Origin: Microglena sp. YARC
Taxonomy: Eukaryota > Chlorophyta > Chlorophyceae > Chlamydomonadales > Chlamydomonadaceae
Assembly (NCBI GenBank): GCA_022414725.1
Contig: CM039466.1
Span: 19,847,970 to 19,911,969 of the forward strand
Direction: 5' to 3'
Length of the DNA: 64,000 bases
Of the stretch, positions 21,792 through 31,783 are shown in pieces. The position numbers were made by a program, and so were the translations under genes. The notes beneath the pieces are model-generated. The model did no database searches. It was not told the DNA's origin and saw only the letters and a list, made by a program, of their open reading frames with translations. Within the stretch, counting starts at the first letter, position 1, and every line of letters begins with the position of its first letter.

Positions 21792-23172
21792 CTGATAAGG
21801 AGATAGAAGTGGCCCCCAATGTCATTAATGGCTTGGGCCCAGGTGTTGTGTGGGTTTTTGAGGTACCTCGCATGGCCAGCTGGGTTAGAGATGGCGATGA
21901 GTTTGCAGGTTCCCCTGTGCTTCTTGGTAGGATTGAGTCGTAGCTGAGTACAAGTATGAAGAGCGCGCAACAGCACATATCACAAAACCACCCCCCACTT
22001 CGTACCCCTATTCTAGCCCCTTTCCTAAATGGAAGCTGACGCTATTCTGGTTTGATGCAGGCAATGCTCCAGGAAAACGATGCATCGAAAATTTGCCAGA
22101 CTGCACCATCTATAGGGAGCGGCAGGAGACTTGTACCGCGCCCTACACTGTGGCCCCTGGCGACTCATGTGATGCTATTGCAACGGGGAATGGTCTTACC
22201 ATCGCTGCACTGCAGGCAAGCCCTTAACCCTTCAAGTTTTAATAAATGGTCAACTCTAGAATGCGAGCAGAAAGGTCTTGAGCACTTGAGCAGGGTTGTT
22301 GGATACAGGCCTTATTTGGGATTATTTCAACACCGTACTGCGGTTGTACTCCAAATTGTATTGTACTGTTTTTCGTATTTACGAGAGAGCCTAATATGAG
22401 ACCAGGCGAGGCCAGCTTAGCAGGCACTGTGATATGCCTACTGCTGTATAATTATTCCTTTCCCTAAATACAGCAGTGATCTAGCCCAGGACACTGAGGA
22501 CAGCCCTACAAAACATGTTATAAGCTTGGAACAAAATCTGACGGCATCTTATTGAACCATATATTACAAGTTATGAGCCATATCCGAGATATAAGACCTT
22601 GCCTTGCCCTTACGAGACTCAATCCTATGAACTACAAACCCAAACTCTCCTCATACCCTGGCTCCTGAGTTTGACGGGTCGCTTTATTTTTTACCTCTGC
22701 TACACGATTTTCCGGTCTTTGTTTTGTACATTCCCGGGGATAGCCAAATAGGCTAAATGGACTTGCCCAACCTTGGAATTGGGAGGGGCTAAAAAGATAT
22801 AGCACTGATGAACTGAAACCCTAACAATCAATCTATGGGGGCCCTAAGTTTGTGGTACAGTGATAATTTTACTTTACGATTGTCATCGCATTTTTTTGTA
22901 CAAGTTATTTCCATCCTTCAAAGGATCCGGGACACATGACCCGTCTCATGATCAAGTATTTATTACCCAAGTACTACACAGGGCTATAAACCGACTGCTG
23001 GTACTCCTAAATAGCACAACCCCTCACATCTTGGCTCTGCGAACTGCAGGAACTGAACCCTGACGCAGCGTGTGGGCCCGGTCTGCAAGTGAACCAGGCC
23101 CTGTGTTTGGCTAAGGGCATTGTTGACGGCCCTGGCACCCCTAGTTGCGAGGGGTTGAAGATTAGCGGCTGA
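18241..23172 (+). CDS. Secreted LysM-domain protein, four exons, about 204 aa
   Basis: Exons 18241-18372, 19657-19861, 22061-22215 and 23050-23172 (TGA) join in phase (0, 1, 0). The start gives a clear signal peptide: a Thr/His N-terminus, then the hydrophobic FVALFLCAVFSAPLHASA, then a Cys-rich segment. Exon 2 encodes a Cys/Gly-rich region with NTEYVVVGSITIGQCYNAF. Exons 3 and 4 form one LysM domain, YTVAPGDSCDAIATGNGL then ALQELNPDAACGPGLQVNQA, close to the family consensus; LysM binds chitin or peptidoglycan-type GlcNAc glycans. Intron 3 has a GC donor (CTGCAG|GCAAGC), supported because the LysM motif is continuous only with this junction. The protein is probably exported and cysteine-bridged. 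Introns hold the MITEs, a satellite and a LINE fragment listed separately. Confidence 0.87.
18378..18406. repeat. Poly(C) tract next to the LysM intron 1 donor
   Basis: An uninterrupted run of about 25 C begins 8 bp after the GTGAGG donor of exon 1. On the mRNA strand this is a C tract; the other strand is poly(G). Confidence 0.95.
18575..18780. repeat. Dispersed repeat, 200-bp family, copy 2
   Basis: Matches 11405-11605 across its length. In LysM intron 1. Confidence 0.75.
18912..19106. mobile_element. hAT-like MITE (family H2), GCGC-rich
   Basis: Ends CAGGGAACTACC and GTAGTACCCTG; the interior is rich in GCGC and AAAGCGC words. The family is defined by the better copy at 62044-62236, which has an 8-bp duplication. 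The flanks here (GGCAACCT and GGCGACAACCT) are only partly alike. Confidence 0.6.
19319..19606. mobile_element. MITE with about 44-bp inverted repeats (family M1), longest copy
   Basis: Starts ACAGTCCAGGGGTAGGCC and ends GGCCACCCCTGGACTGT; the inverted repeats extend through AATAGGCTAAAGGGACTTGC against GTCCCGTCAGCCTATTAGG. Outer flanks are TA or CA dinucleotides in most copies, which fits a Tc1/mariner-type target. Partial copies: 15021-15066, 15226-15270, 22727-22880, 50105-50148, 56189-56345. Confidence 0.75.
19960..20135. repeat. 44-bp tandem repeat, about 4 units
   Basis: Units read ACTAAATACAAACTGGAGTA then CAAGAAATATAAAACAACAA. In LysM intron 2. Confidence 0.9.
20403..20475 (-). mobile_element. 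SINE fragment
   Basis: CGCATGGAGGGACGTGGTGT and the following GCTACCATGGC match the inverted 3' half of the S1-type SINEs. It adjoins the LINE 3' end. Confidence 0.55.
20470..21980 (-). mobile_element. LINE 3' fragment with RNase H domain, in LysM intron 2
   Basis: 5'-truncated non-LTR retrotransposon. A minus frame around 21443-20868 encodes an RNase H domain: DLAIYSDSLCSLQLINLHIY and FLKVRSHSGIEGNDAVYKLA (catalytic Asp and the H..GIEGN..D motif). Downstream frames give a zinc-type DDLCPLCLKAQDGASH and a C-terminal NIGTTGTIPTTTITNLSTLG. The same C-terminus occurs in the LINE that hosts elements A and C (30733-30978). The frame is broken several times, and a run of about 36 G (C on the coding strand) at 21754-21789 interrupts it. 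It is a dead copy. Confidence 0.8.
22727..22880. mobile_element. M1 MITE, partial copy
   Basis: Aligns with the left half of 19319-19606, including AGCACTGATGAACTGAA, but no right terminal repeat is found. In LysM intron 3. Confidence 0.65.
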
Positions 23173-23677
23173 TGGGCTTGCTGACTAGGATCAAGTGCTT
23201 ATATAAGAGATTCTAAATGTCCCTTTGGTTGGAATAAAAATGCCCCCTCCGCCCCCCCCCCCCCCCCCCCCCCTCTTTGAGCACTTGATACCGTGCCTTG
23301 TGGACAATTGATGATTGCTACATTCTCCTGGTTACCTGATGCCCTGTTGGAATCCAAATATGCCACATAGTTTGATGGAGTTTAGGGGGACTTACGAGGT
23401 TCACATGGTTTCGTTTTCCAATGGATTGTATCTGCCCTCTCTCCTGCTGCACAGCCAGATTTTGTAATTGCCGTTGTTGCTGGCAGCCATTTGCTGTCGT
23501 TTTCGTTTTCGTTGCTTGTTGCTTACAGCCCAATCATCATTGTTGCTGATGTCTGTCTGAGAGCCTTTTTAGGTGATACATTTGAATTTTTTTGAAACCT
23601 TAGAATCCCCAATGTAAACATGGATTGCAGTGGCCTTCATCTTCTTGCGGGCTCGACCCGGGTGGTGGTGGGGAGGT

Positions 23678-23699
<22 letters not shown>
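23173..23699. other. Intergenic DNA downstream of the LysM gene
   Basis: Contains C-run 23247-23272 and G-run 23675-23708, otherwise unique sequence. No gene recognised. Confidence 0.5.
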
Positions 23700-23708
<9 letters not shown>

Positions 23709-23793
23709 CTGTTATCCACCCGGGTGGGGGGTTTATATGTCTTCTGCGTGAGACAATGGACCTGGAGGAGGCAGTGGTATGATTGTGGAGTTT
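23700..23793 (-). mobile_element. 3' tail of the host LINE, left of element A
   Basis: The minus frame reads TKLHNHTTASSRSIVSRRRH. It continues, across element A, the frame ending ..LGISEVAALEL at 30733-30760. The tail is homologous to the LINE end at 20470-20670 (..KLNHKLHRESIASCTSVLAT). Confidence 0.65.
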
Positions 23794-23798
23794 GGTGC

Positions 23799-24122
23799 TA
23801 TCAGCTTGAAATCACTCCGGTAGAGTGGACAGTAGATTAAAGCAGCGGAACAGACGCACCAATCTATACACGGAGACAAGGATAACGTTACAGACACAGG
23901 AGACCCATAAAGGGGCACCTGTGGTGAAAGGAGGCGGTAGACAGGAACCTAACAGGGTACAGATCAGACCGGAGACGTAGGTGACAGGAAGCTGCCACTG
24001 AGTCATCTCAAGATGACTCAGTCCCACGGGAAGCTGGCTCAGGAGAGCCGATAGTTCTAAGGGAGTACATAAGTAGTCACCAAGTCATAAAACGCGTGAG
24101 AGCACCGCTATACATGCTGATA
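23799..24122 (-). repeat. Element A 3' LTR
   Basis: 324 bp. Element-strand ends are TATCAGC...GCTGATA, an inverted heptamer rather than the usual TG...CA. On the element strand it is preceded by a purine-rich AGGTGGAG that can serve as polypurine tract. It contains a 26-bp near-perfect palindrome at 23997-24022 with TGAGTCA and TGACTCA arms. Confidence 0.92.
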
Positions 24123-24503
24123 CTCCACCTATGACACAGGTGACATACAATAGTACTACTCCACCTATGGCACTGGTGACATAGAACTATATGTAACAAA
24201 TTAAAAAAAAAAAAAAAAAAAAAAAAATCAAAGAACTCCGAAAAATAAAAATCGAGAGAAACTTCAAATGAAACCCGAAGGGTGTAAGGGAAGGTATGAA
24301 GCAAGGCGAAGAACCAAAATTTGCCAAGTGGATATAAGAGGACAACTAAATATTAAAGTCGGGTAACAACGGTATAGAAAACCCGATCCGGGAATAGGAA
24401 CCTAATGCCAATCAATGATAACTTAAAGAAACTCTAAATGTAACCAAAAATTCCAGAATACATGTAACCAAAATTCTAGAATACATGTAACCAAAAAATT
24501 GGT
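24123..24503 (-). other. Element A 3' untranslated region
   Basis: Between the pol stop and the 3' LTR. Holds an A-run of about 23 (24204-24227), a doubled CTCCACCTATG..AC.GGTGACAT next to the LTR (24123-24185) and three AATACATGTAACCAAAA-type repeats near 24440-24495. Confidence 0.7.
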
Positions 24504-27500
24504 TTAAGGAGAAGCAGTCATTCCAAACATGCGAATGAAACGCCAGAACACCATAGGATCAAGGGGCTTGGTGAAGGGGTCAGCACAGTTGTCCTTAGTG
24601 TTAACATAGGCAACATCCACCTGGCCATCCTCCACCAGCTCCTGGATATAGTGATGGATGACATCAATGTGCTTGTTGCGAGGGAGCAGCTGACAGTCAT
24701 TGGCCCAGCTCAAGGACCCCAAGTTGTCACCCTGAATGGTGACCAGGTCACAAGGCAGCCCTAGATCAATTCTCAACTTTTTCAACCATTGCACCTCCCT
24801 GGCAGTCTGAGACAGGGCCTGATACTCAGCCTCACTGGAGCTAACAGCAACAGTGGGTTGCCTTTTGCTCATCCAGTTCACAAGGCAGCCTCCAGCGAGC
24901 ACAGCATAGCCAGTCTGAGATCTCCTGTCAGACCCATCATCAGCAAAGGATGAGTCACTAAAGACAGTAAAAGAGAAACCAGGGCTGTGAGTGTAAGTGA
25001 GGCCCAGATGGGAATGTTCTCTCAAATACAAAAGCAAGCGCTTGGCTGCAGCCCACAGGGGGGCAGTGGGTTGAGCAGAAAACCTGGACAGGTAGCTAAC
25101 AGCAAAAGAAATATCAGGCCTTGTGCAGGTAGCCAGGTACAGCAGAGCCCCCACAAGAGAGAGGTACTGGCTATTAGAGGCCAGAGGTTCTCCAGGAGGA
25201 TCAGTGACAGTGCACTTGGACATGGGAACTGAAAACTTGGGCTTGGTAGCAGCAGTGAGACCAAACTGCTCCACCAGCTCAACAATGTAGGAGTGCTGGG
25301 AGAGGTCGATCTTAACACACCTGCCGTCAGAATCAAGTGTACAAGTCATGTCCAATGAAAGGAACTGGACAGGTACACCCATTTCCTTGACTTCCCACCC
25401 AGCTGCTTCCATAGCCTTGATCAGCAAGGCATACCTATGCAGCTCACTAAAAGCACAGATAAAGTCATCCACATAGGTCAGGACATAGCTCCACCCACCA
25501 GTAGAATCCCTCCTGAAATACAGATCAGGTTCAGCTTTGCACATGGTAAAACCGTGGGCAACCAAAACCTGCTTTACATCTTTGCTCCAAGCCCTGGGTG
25601 CCTGCTTCAAACCATAAAGAGATTTAATCAGCTTACACACAAGGGGAACATTGTCAGGACCAAGTTCATGAAAGCCCTCAGGCTGGTAACAGAACAGGTC
25701 TAGACCAGGTTCCAGCTTGGCATTCAAGAATGCAGTCTTGATGTCTAGCTGCCTCACAAACATCTTCCTATGAGTGATGGCAGCAAGGAGCACACGAAGA
25801 CCTGCTTTAGAGGAGACGGGGGCATATACATCATGGTAGTCCAGCCCAGGACGTTGCAGAAAACCACGAACTACAAAACGAGCTTTAAAACGCAAAGAAC
25901 CATCAGCCCCATGTTTCTTGACAAATAACCATCTGCCAGATAGAATCTTCTGCCTAGGAGGCTGTGGAGTGAGGACCCAAGTGCCATGAGCATGGAGGGA
26001 GGCCATCTCATCCTTCATAGCCTGCAGCCAGAGATCTCTGTCAGGGTTGGTAGGTAACATTGCAGCTTTATAAGAGAGTTCGGTAGAGGTAGAAATAAAA
26101 GCCCCCACGTACAAGCAGTGTACTTGTACATGGGCAGCGGGGATATCAGCAGTATCAGCAGTAACCGGTAATAAAGCCCCAGCGCAGCACTCATGCGTGG
26201 TTGAACAAGGCCGGCCTCCTTTGCCTCTAAATCGTCGAAGCCTGGGTACACTGGAACACCCCAGCCATACGCAGTATCTGACCCGGACCAGTGTTCGAGG
26301 TCATCACTCACATCATCTGTGACGGCCACATCGTCGCAATGCCTGGTCCGGTATAAACCACCAGGTATAGCAGGGGGTGAAGTGATCAACAACTCCCGCG
26401 AGCTATCCGAATAGGTGGACGGGGGGTGGCGACTAGTGGGCAGTGGACCTGTACTAGGTTCCACTATGACCCGAGGCTGTCCTAATCCTACGACTTCACC
26501 GACGAAACGTGGCGCAGAGGAAGGCCCGGCGACCCCCTGAGATTCGAATAAATTAGAGCTTGAAGGAACATCAGACTCCCCCTGGCCCAATGCCGCCGCA
26601 CGCGATACAGCACCATCATTACCTGGCCTGGGACGCATCGTCATCCCATGACCAGTAAAGCGGTCAACAATCGGGGTTGGTAAAGGGCCCAGGACATTGT
26701 CAGTAGTATCAAGCCCTTTACCGATGATAGCGGCAGGGGTGCGAGAAAAATACTGAGATCCATCATAGGGAAAGAGCCCAGGGATACAGTTATAGCTAAA
26801 CTGTTCATAGAAGAGCACATCACGACTCTCTACCACCTGGCGCAACTTCGGAACCCAAACAAAATAACCCTTACTCACCAGAGAATACCCAACCAGTCTA
26901 CCAGATAACGCCCTTTCGTCAAGCTTATTGCGCTTCTTCCCATTCACTAAGGTAACATAGCATGGGCACCCGAACACGCGCAATAACGATACATCAGGTA
27001 GAACCCCAAAGAACAACTCATAAGGAGTCTTGTCACCCTGATTAGGCAGCCGGTTGCGTAGGTAACACGCGGCGAGGAAGGCATAGGGCCAGAAGGACTT
27101 AGTGAGCTTAGACTCCAAGTGAATGCTCCTAGCTACGTTCTGAAGGACCCCATTGTACCGTTCCACAGTCGCATTCTGCTGAGCAGTGTAAGCCATGGAC
27201 AATTCATGCACAGCACCAACCGATTCTAACCAATCCTCGAACCACTTCACTATAAATTCCTTAGCCCTGTCAGACCTAAGACACTTGAAAACAAATCCAT
27301 GCAGCTGATTCATCCATCTGAGGATGGTAGTTTGAACTGCTAAGGGAGCTTCATCCCTGGTTCTCAAGCACAAGACCTCAGCATAGCCAGAGTATTGGTC
27401 AGTGAGACACAGAACATAAAACTCCCCGCGCGCAAGCCCCTAATATTAAATGGCCCCATGATGTCCAAGTGAAGGCGTTGTAATGGGGCACGGATCCTAG

Positions 27501-28215
27501 TTTTGCTTTCTTTAGGAAAAGGGATACGTTTTCCCTTTGCCTTCTGACAAGCATCACATGGGATCTTAGACAGTCTTTGCACCTGTTGGAGAGTGAGGGG
27601 TAAGTTCTGAACCAAACCCTTCCTTACAAGGTTGTGCATGGCATCATAGCCAGGGTGACCCAGCCGCCTATGCCACAACCATTCAGGAGTGGTAGGGATC
27701 ACAACTCCACCATCCTCATCAACATCAAGAGCAAAAGCTGGATAATCTTCAGCACCATACAAACGGCCACGAGGGGTGTGACAAGGCCTACATGCAAACT
27801 TGTACACACCATCACTGGAGGCAGGGAAAGACCACAGAACAGAAGAGCCCTGTGTGGCAGTACAACTAAGACTATCAAAAGAAATCTTGCAGTTGTGAGC
27901 ATGGGCAACAGCATTTACTGACATGAGGTTCACCGGACAGTGTGGGATGTAGAGAACATTGGTTAAAGTGATTGGTGTTGGTAACCAATCACTACATAAC
28001 ACAATAGAACCCTGACCCACAGACCGTTGAACCACACCATCACCAAATTTAACTGCTGGCCCAGTCTCAGAAGCATGAAACACAGTGAACAAAGACATAT
28101 CACCTGTGATTGACATCCCAGCTCCAGAATCAACATGCCAGACACCCTCAGACAGGCTCGGGCTGCAGACATTTGAAAATTTCGCAGTGCAAGAGAAAAG
28201 GACAGAGCGTACCTC
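24504..28215 (-). CDS. Element A pol: protease, integrase, RT, RNase H (frameshifted)
   Basis: Frame segments 28215 to about 27425, 27425 to about 26180 and 26180-24504. In order: protease motif WHVDSGAGMSITGDMS; pre-integrase LWHRRLGHPGYDAMHNLV and CDACQKAKGK; integrase core ending in PYELFFGVLPDVSLLRVFGC; RT with RWLFVKKHGADGSLRFKAR, KTAFLNAKLEPGL, the catalytic YVDD in VLTYVDDFICAF, and SLYGLKQAPRAWS; RNase H FSDSSFADDGSDRRSQTGYA and SSSEAEYQALSQ. A 1-base shift near 27425 separates pre-integrase from integrase, and another near 26175 lies in the IN-RT spacer. All catalytic motifs are present, so the shifts are recent or assembly errors. Confidence 0.9.
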
Positions 28216-28221
28216 CTATTT
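28213..28221 (-). promoter_or_regulatory. Candidate stop-codon readthrough site, gag-UAG-pol (element A)
   Basis: Element-strand codons are AAA-TAG-GAG, with the frame open on both sides (Gag ..YALDKK, then EVRSVLFSCTAKF into the protease WHVDSG). Element E has TGA at the same place followed by GAA-GTA. A single stop between same-frame gag and pol is the arrangement used for suppression in some retroelements; readthrough itself is inferred. Confidence 0.6.
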
Positions 28222-30366
28222 CTTGTCCAAAGCATACCCATCAATCTGAGCCTGCAAGGAGGCCAGCTGCCGCGGAGTAAGCACACCTGGAAGGGCCAAG
28301 GCCATGGGCACCGGATTGGTAACCGGTGCACCAGGCTTGGTCTTACGCAGGTGCGGATGCTTCGTGAAACAGCGATCCTCCGAGTGGGTCGTCTTGCTGA
28401 GGCATGGGCCCCAAGTGCAATCCAGACGTCGCTTGTTGGAACCAGAACCCTGAGAACCAGATCCCTGCCCACGCTGAAACGCAGCATTGGCAGGAACCTG
28501 GGGAGCGTCCCGGGACCAACCAGGATGCCTGGAGTCGGACCTGGGGAGAGCAATGTTCAAAATGTCGAGAGACCGATATACCTCCAGACAAGACCAGTAA
28601 TCTACAGTCTGTCTGTTAGCCAACATCATACCGTACTGGATCCGCAGCGATTCAAATCGGATCAAACGGATCCCATTCACAATGGTTTCCATGGCGTGGC
28701 GCTGAGTGACAGGATGTCCAGCACTGCGGAGGTCAGTGCACAGACTGCGAACCATGCGAAAGAAATCATCGACACGGTCAGAAGGGCCCATGTGCGCATT
28801 ATGAAGTTCGATACGCATGAGAGGGACTCTAGAGGCAAGGGCATCAGACTGCGTCTTCCGGATATCCAAAAGGATATCCCGAGGGGTGGCAAAGTCCTGG
28901 TATACCTTGACCATATCGTCCTCCATGTTCGCGAGCATCATAGTTAAACACATGAACTCCTGACGTTCGAGAGGCAGTGCACTGAACCCGAACAGTGCAG
29001 GATCAAACCGAGACTCACCATGAATGAGGGTATTAGACCCAGCTCCAATCGCAGAAGGGACAGGAGCCAAGGACCTACGAATGTCCATGAAATACTCCGC
29101 AGCAAGACCAGCGTCAAGAGCGCGCTGGTCGTCTATGTTCCTAATCACAGGAATGGACCTCGCAACACTCATAAGCAGCTCGAAATCTGGGCTAACAGGA
29201 CACAGAGGGACAGGCACTCGCACAAACTGATAACCAAGCTTCTCGTGATCACTACGCCTCGTACCACCAAAGGAAAACACCATGATCTGGGGGATACAGA
29301 ATCCCAGAAGTGACTGGACCAAGAAAAGAACGACACCTGGTACCAAGCTCAGAGAAAGCCATCACTCGGCGATGCCTCAGCTTCACACTAACATTTGCCA
29401 TTGTAGCCTGCATATCCATCCGACCGTACAAAGAGCGGTTCAAGGACTCACCATCCCGTCGATCCTGGTTGATCAGGCGATAGTCCCGCAAGTTCAAAGT
29501 CGGAGGAGATCCACCAGTGAGCAGATGCTCCCAAGATTCGCATGACCGCGTATATAGCATAGGAGGAGGGCCAGGGGCAGGAGGCAGCTCCACCGGCGGA
29601 GGCGGAGGGGGTTCCAGGGAGGCACCAGCAGCAGAGGTGCGTGCAGAGGAAACAGCAGCCTCGCGAGAGCGAGTGTGGTAGCCAGGGAGGCCACGCTCCA
29701 TGGGGGCAGATGCAGAGGAAAAAGAAGCAAAGCCCTTCAAGAAAGTGGGCTTAGCCACCTCCGGGTAAGCCGGGGGAACAGGCTCAAAGGGAGGCGCCGA
29801 CGAAGGCTGAGGCTGATACACAGGCAAAAGCTCTCGATTAGGCATCTGCTGATCAGCAGGCTCATACACCGGCGAAACAGCGGAAGTCTCAAAGACACGA
29901 GTGGCAGCAGCAGATGGGGTCACGCCACCGAAGTCAGCACTCGTAGCACTCTTCAAGTCCTCCTCATCATCAGTAGTAGTAGAGTAGTCTTCATCATAAT
30001 TGAAAGGGACGAAAGGAGGCTGCGGGTCTGATGCACAACGGATGATCTGTGTCTGTACACAACACAGCTTCATCAGGACATCCTCAACATCAGAGGAAAG
30101 GCGTCGAACATTGAGAGAAGGAACCGTAAAGTTGGAGGATTGACGGGGGGGGTTACTTCCTTGATGGCGGAAGGATCCTCCTCTCCGGCAGCAGAGGCCG
30201 CTGGCGCACAGTCGTCTAGCCAATCCAGAGGAACCTTCACCCCCGTTGGGAGGATTCGGTCGCATCCATTGCTCACAATGACACTGCGGATCCCACGAGC
30301 CCATGAAACACCACTAAGTTTGGTAAGTTTCACAAAGCCGGCAGGAGGCCCTCGCGGAAGTTGCAT
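28216..30366 (-). CDS. Element A gag, with two frameshifts, ending in UAG before pol
   Basis: Likely start ATG at 30366 (MQLPRGPPAGFVKLTKLSG). The frame shifts at a run of 8 G (30145-30152) and again near 29290-29340, then stays open to TAG at 28216-28218. The middle is Pro/Ser/Ala-rich. The C-terminal third has copia Gag features (DDFFRMVRSLCTDLRSAG) and a variant zinc knuckle CTWGPCLSKTTHSEDRC (C-x4-C-x5-H-x4-C). The stop is in frame with pol, which begins directly with Glu-Val. Its partner in element E has a canonical CCHC. Confidence 0.82.
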
Positions 30367-30387
30367 TATCAAAGCAGTGGTAGTGAT

Positions 30388-30403
30388 GAGGAGCCCAGTA
30401 ACC
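30388..30403 (-). promoter_or_regulatory. Element A primer binding site
   Basis: Directly inside the 5' LTR the element strand reads GGTTACTGGGCTCCTC. It resembles GGTTATGGGCCC.. in element C, the complement of the anticodon arm of initiator tRNA-Met used by copia-type elements, but with several mismatches. Confidence 0.45.
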
Positions 30404-30727
30404 TATCAGCTTGAAATCACACCGGTAGAGTGGACAGTAGATTAAAGCAGCGGAACAGACGCACCAATCTATACACGGAGACAAGGATAACGTTACAGAC
30501 ACAGGAGACCCATAAAGGGGCACCTGTGGTGAAAGGAGGCGGTAGACAGGAACCTAACAGGGTACAGATCAGACCGGAGACGTAGGTGACAGGAAGCTGC
30601 CACTGAGTCATCTCAAGATGACTCAGTCCCACGGGAAGCTGGCTCAGGAGAGCCGATAGTTCTAAGGGAGTACATAAGTAGTCACCAAGTCATAAAACGC
30701 GTGAGAGCACCGCTATACATGCTGATA
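30404..30727 (-). repeat. Element A 5' LTR
   Basis: 324 bp, same termini and palindrome (30602-30627) as the 3' LTR. The only difference I see is A against T in the ATCAC(A/T)CCGG word. Confidence 0.92.
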
Positions 30728-30732
30728 GGTGC

Positions 30733-30978
30733 AGAGCTCGAGGGCAGCTACTTCGGAGATTCATAGTTGGAGGAAGTATGAAAGGGCGTTGATGGGTATG
30801 GTACCCGTGGTGCCCAAGGAAATAATTGTGTACACCACTTCATACCCCTGAGCGGTGCGAGCCTGCGAGAGGGTCTTATGTTGGTCCCCCTTTTCCGCGT
30901 ATTTAACTGAGTGGTTGGTGTCAGAGCAGTAGCCGACTTCCACTATGCGGATGGGGGGGCATGTATGCAGGGGTGGAG
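30733..30978 (-). mobile_element. Host LINE C-terminal coding fragment between A and C
   Basis: The minus frame at 30943-30761 encodes EVGYCSDTNHSVKYAEKG, QHKTL and ISLGTTGTIPINALSYFLQL, a conserved LINE C-terminal segment homologous to 20470-20700. It continues leftward past element A (23700-23793) and rightward past element C (48771-48850). The frame has a shift at a C7 run. Confidence 0.72.
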
Positions 30979-30983
30979 CATGT

Positions 30984-31211
30984 TGTTAATGTAAGATTGT
31001 TACAAAGGCATAGGCTCGATAGAGGAGAAGATGCTATTAAGCGCAACAGGCGCAATCATATAGAAAAGAGATGTGTACTGCAGGGTACTGCAGTCACGTG
31101 CGGGCCACAGCTAGCCTGTGGCCTGGCGGCAGGCAACACGGTACCAGGAGGGAAAGGTACCGGTGTGCATTATGCCGACTCAGAGACTGATATTTAAATC
31201 AGTCAATAACA
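30984..31211 (-). repeat. Element C 3' LTR
   Basis: 228 bp, element-strand termini TGTTATTGACTG...ATTAACA (TG..CA, inverted TGTTA/TAACA). Contains CACGTG. Preceded on the element strand by AATTGGGGGGGA, the same polypurine tract as element D. Confidence 0.92.
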
Positions 31212-31783
31212 TCCCCCCCAATTCAAGGTATTCTTGAGCTCAAGAATTCCTGGAATTAACTGAGGGGCATAAGAAAATAAAAATATTAAAGCTAGGGAGA
31301 CTTTGGGGAATTTCTAGTGGCTGAAAGGGAGAAATCACTTTAGCAGGAGTCACAGAGGAAAATCAGTCTACTGGGGTAGCTGGCTAGGGTAGGAAACTGC
31401 AGATAGGCTGCTTGAGAGACTGTACTAGATACTGCAAAAGTGCTGCAGGTATCATGGCAGAGAGGCTGCAGAGGGGCTGTTAAGGGAATTCCAGGCTTGG
31501 GTAAAGCTTGTGGAGATAACCTTGGTTACGAGAGTTGCATGATTCGAGACTAGAGGATTTGTCTTTGACAGGATGTCTGGACTGGTCCCCCCATAATTTG
31601 GGTGAGCTACAGAGGGTGAACCTAAATTAAAGCACAGACATCAGGAAGAGACTAGGATAATCCTAAATTTAAAAGGGTGCAGCCTGTGAAAGTACATGGG
31701 GCAGTACAGGTGACAGGTCATCTAAGAAATTATAGAATGTTCAAGTCTAATACAACAGATTTGGTAGCAATGTTTGTGGCTGC
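31212..31783 (-). other. Element C 3' untranslated region with polypurine tract at 31212-31220
   Basis: About 570 bp between the X stop and the 3' LTR. The only recognisable feature is the GGGGGGGA tract abutting the LTR. Confidence 0.75.

Larger units (their letters stand above)
23799..30727 (-). mobile_element. Element A: full-length Ty1/copia LTR retrotransposon
   Basis: 6,929 bp bounded by 324-bp LTRs (23799-24122 and 30404-30727) that differ at only one position I can see, and by the 5-bp target duplication GGTGC (23794-23798 and 30728-30732). The minus-strand internal region encodes Gag, protease, integrase, reverse transcriptase and RNase H in copia order. It is inserted in a LINE 3' tail. 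Near-identical LTRs mean a recent insertion, yet the coding frames carry about four frameshifts. Confidence 0.93.
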
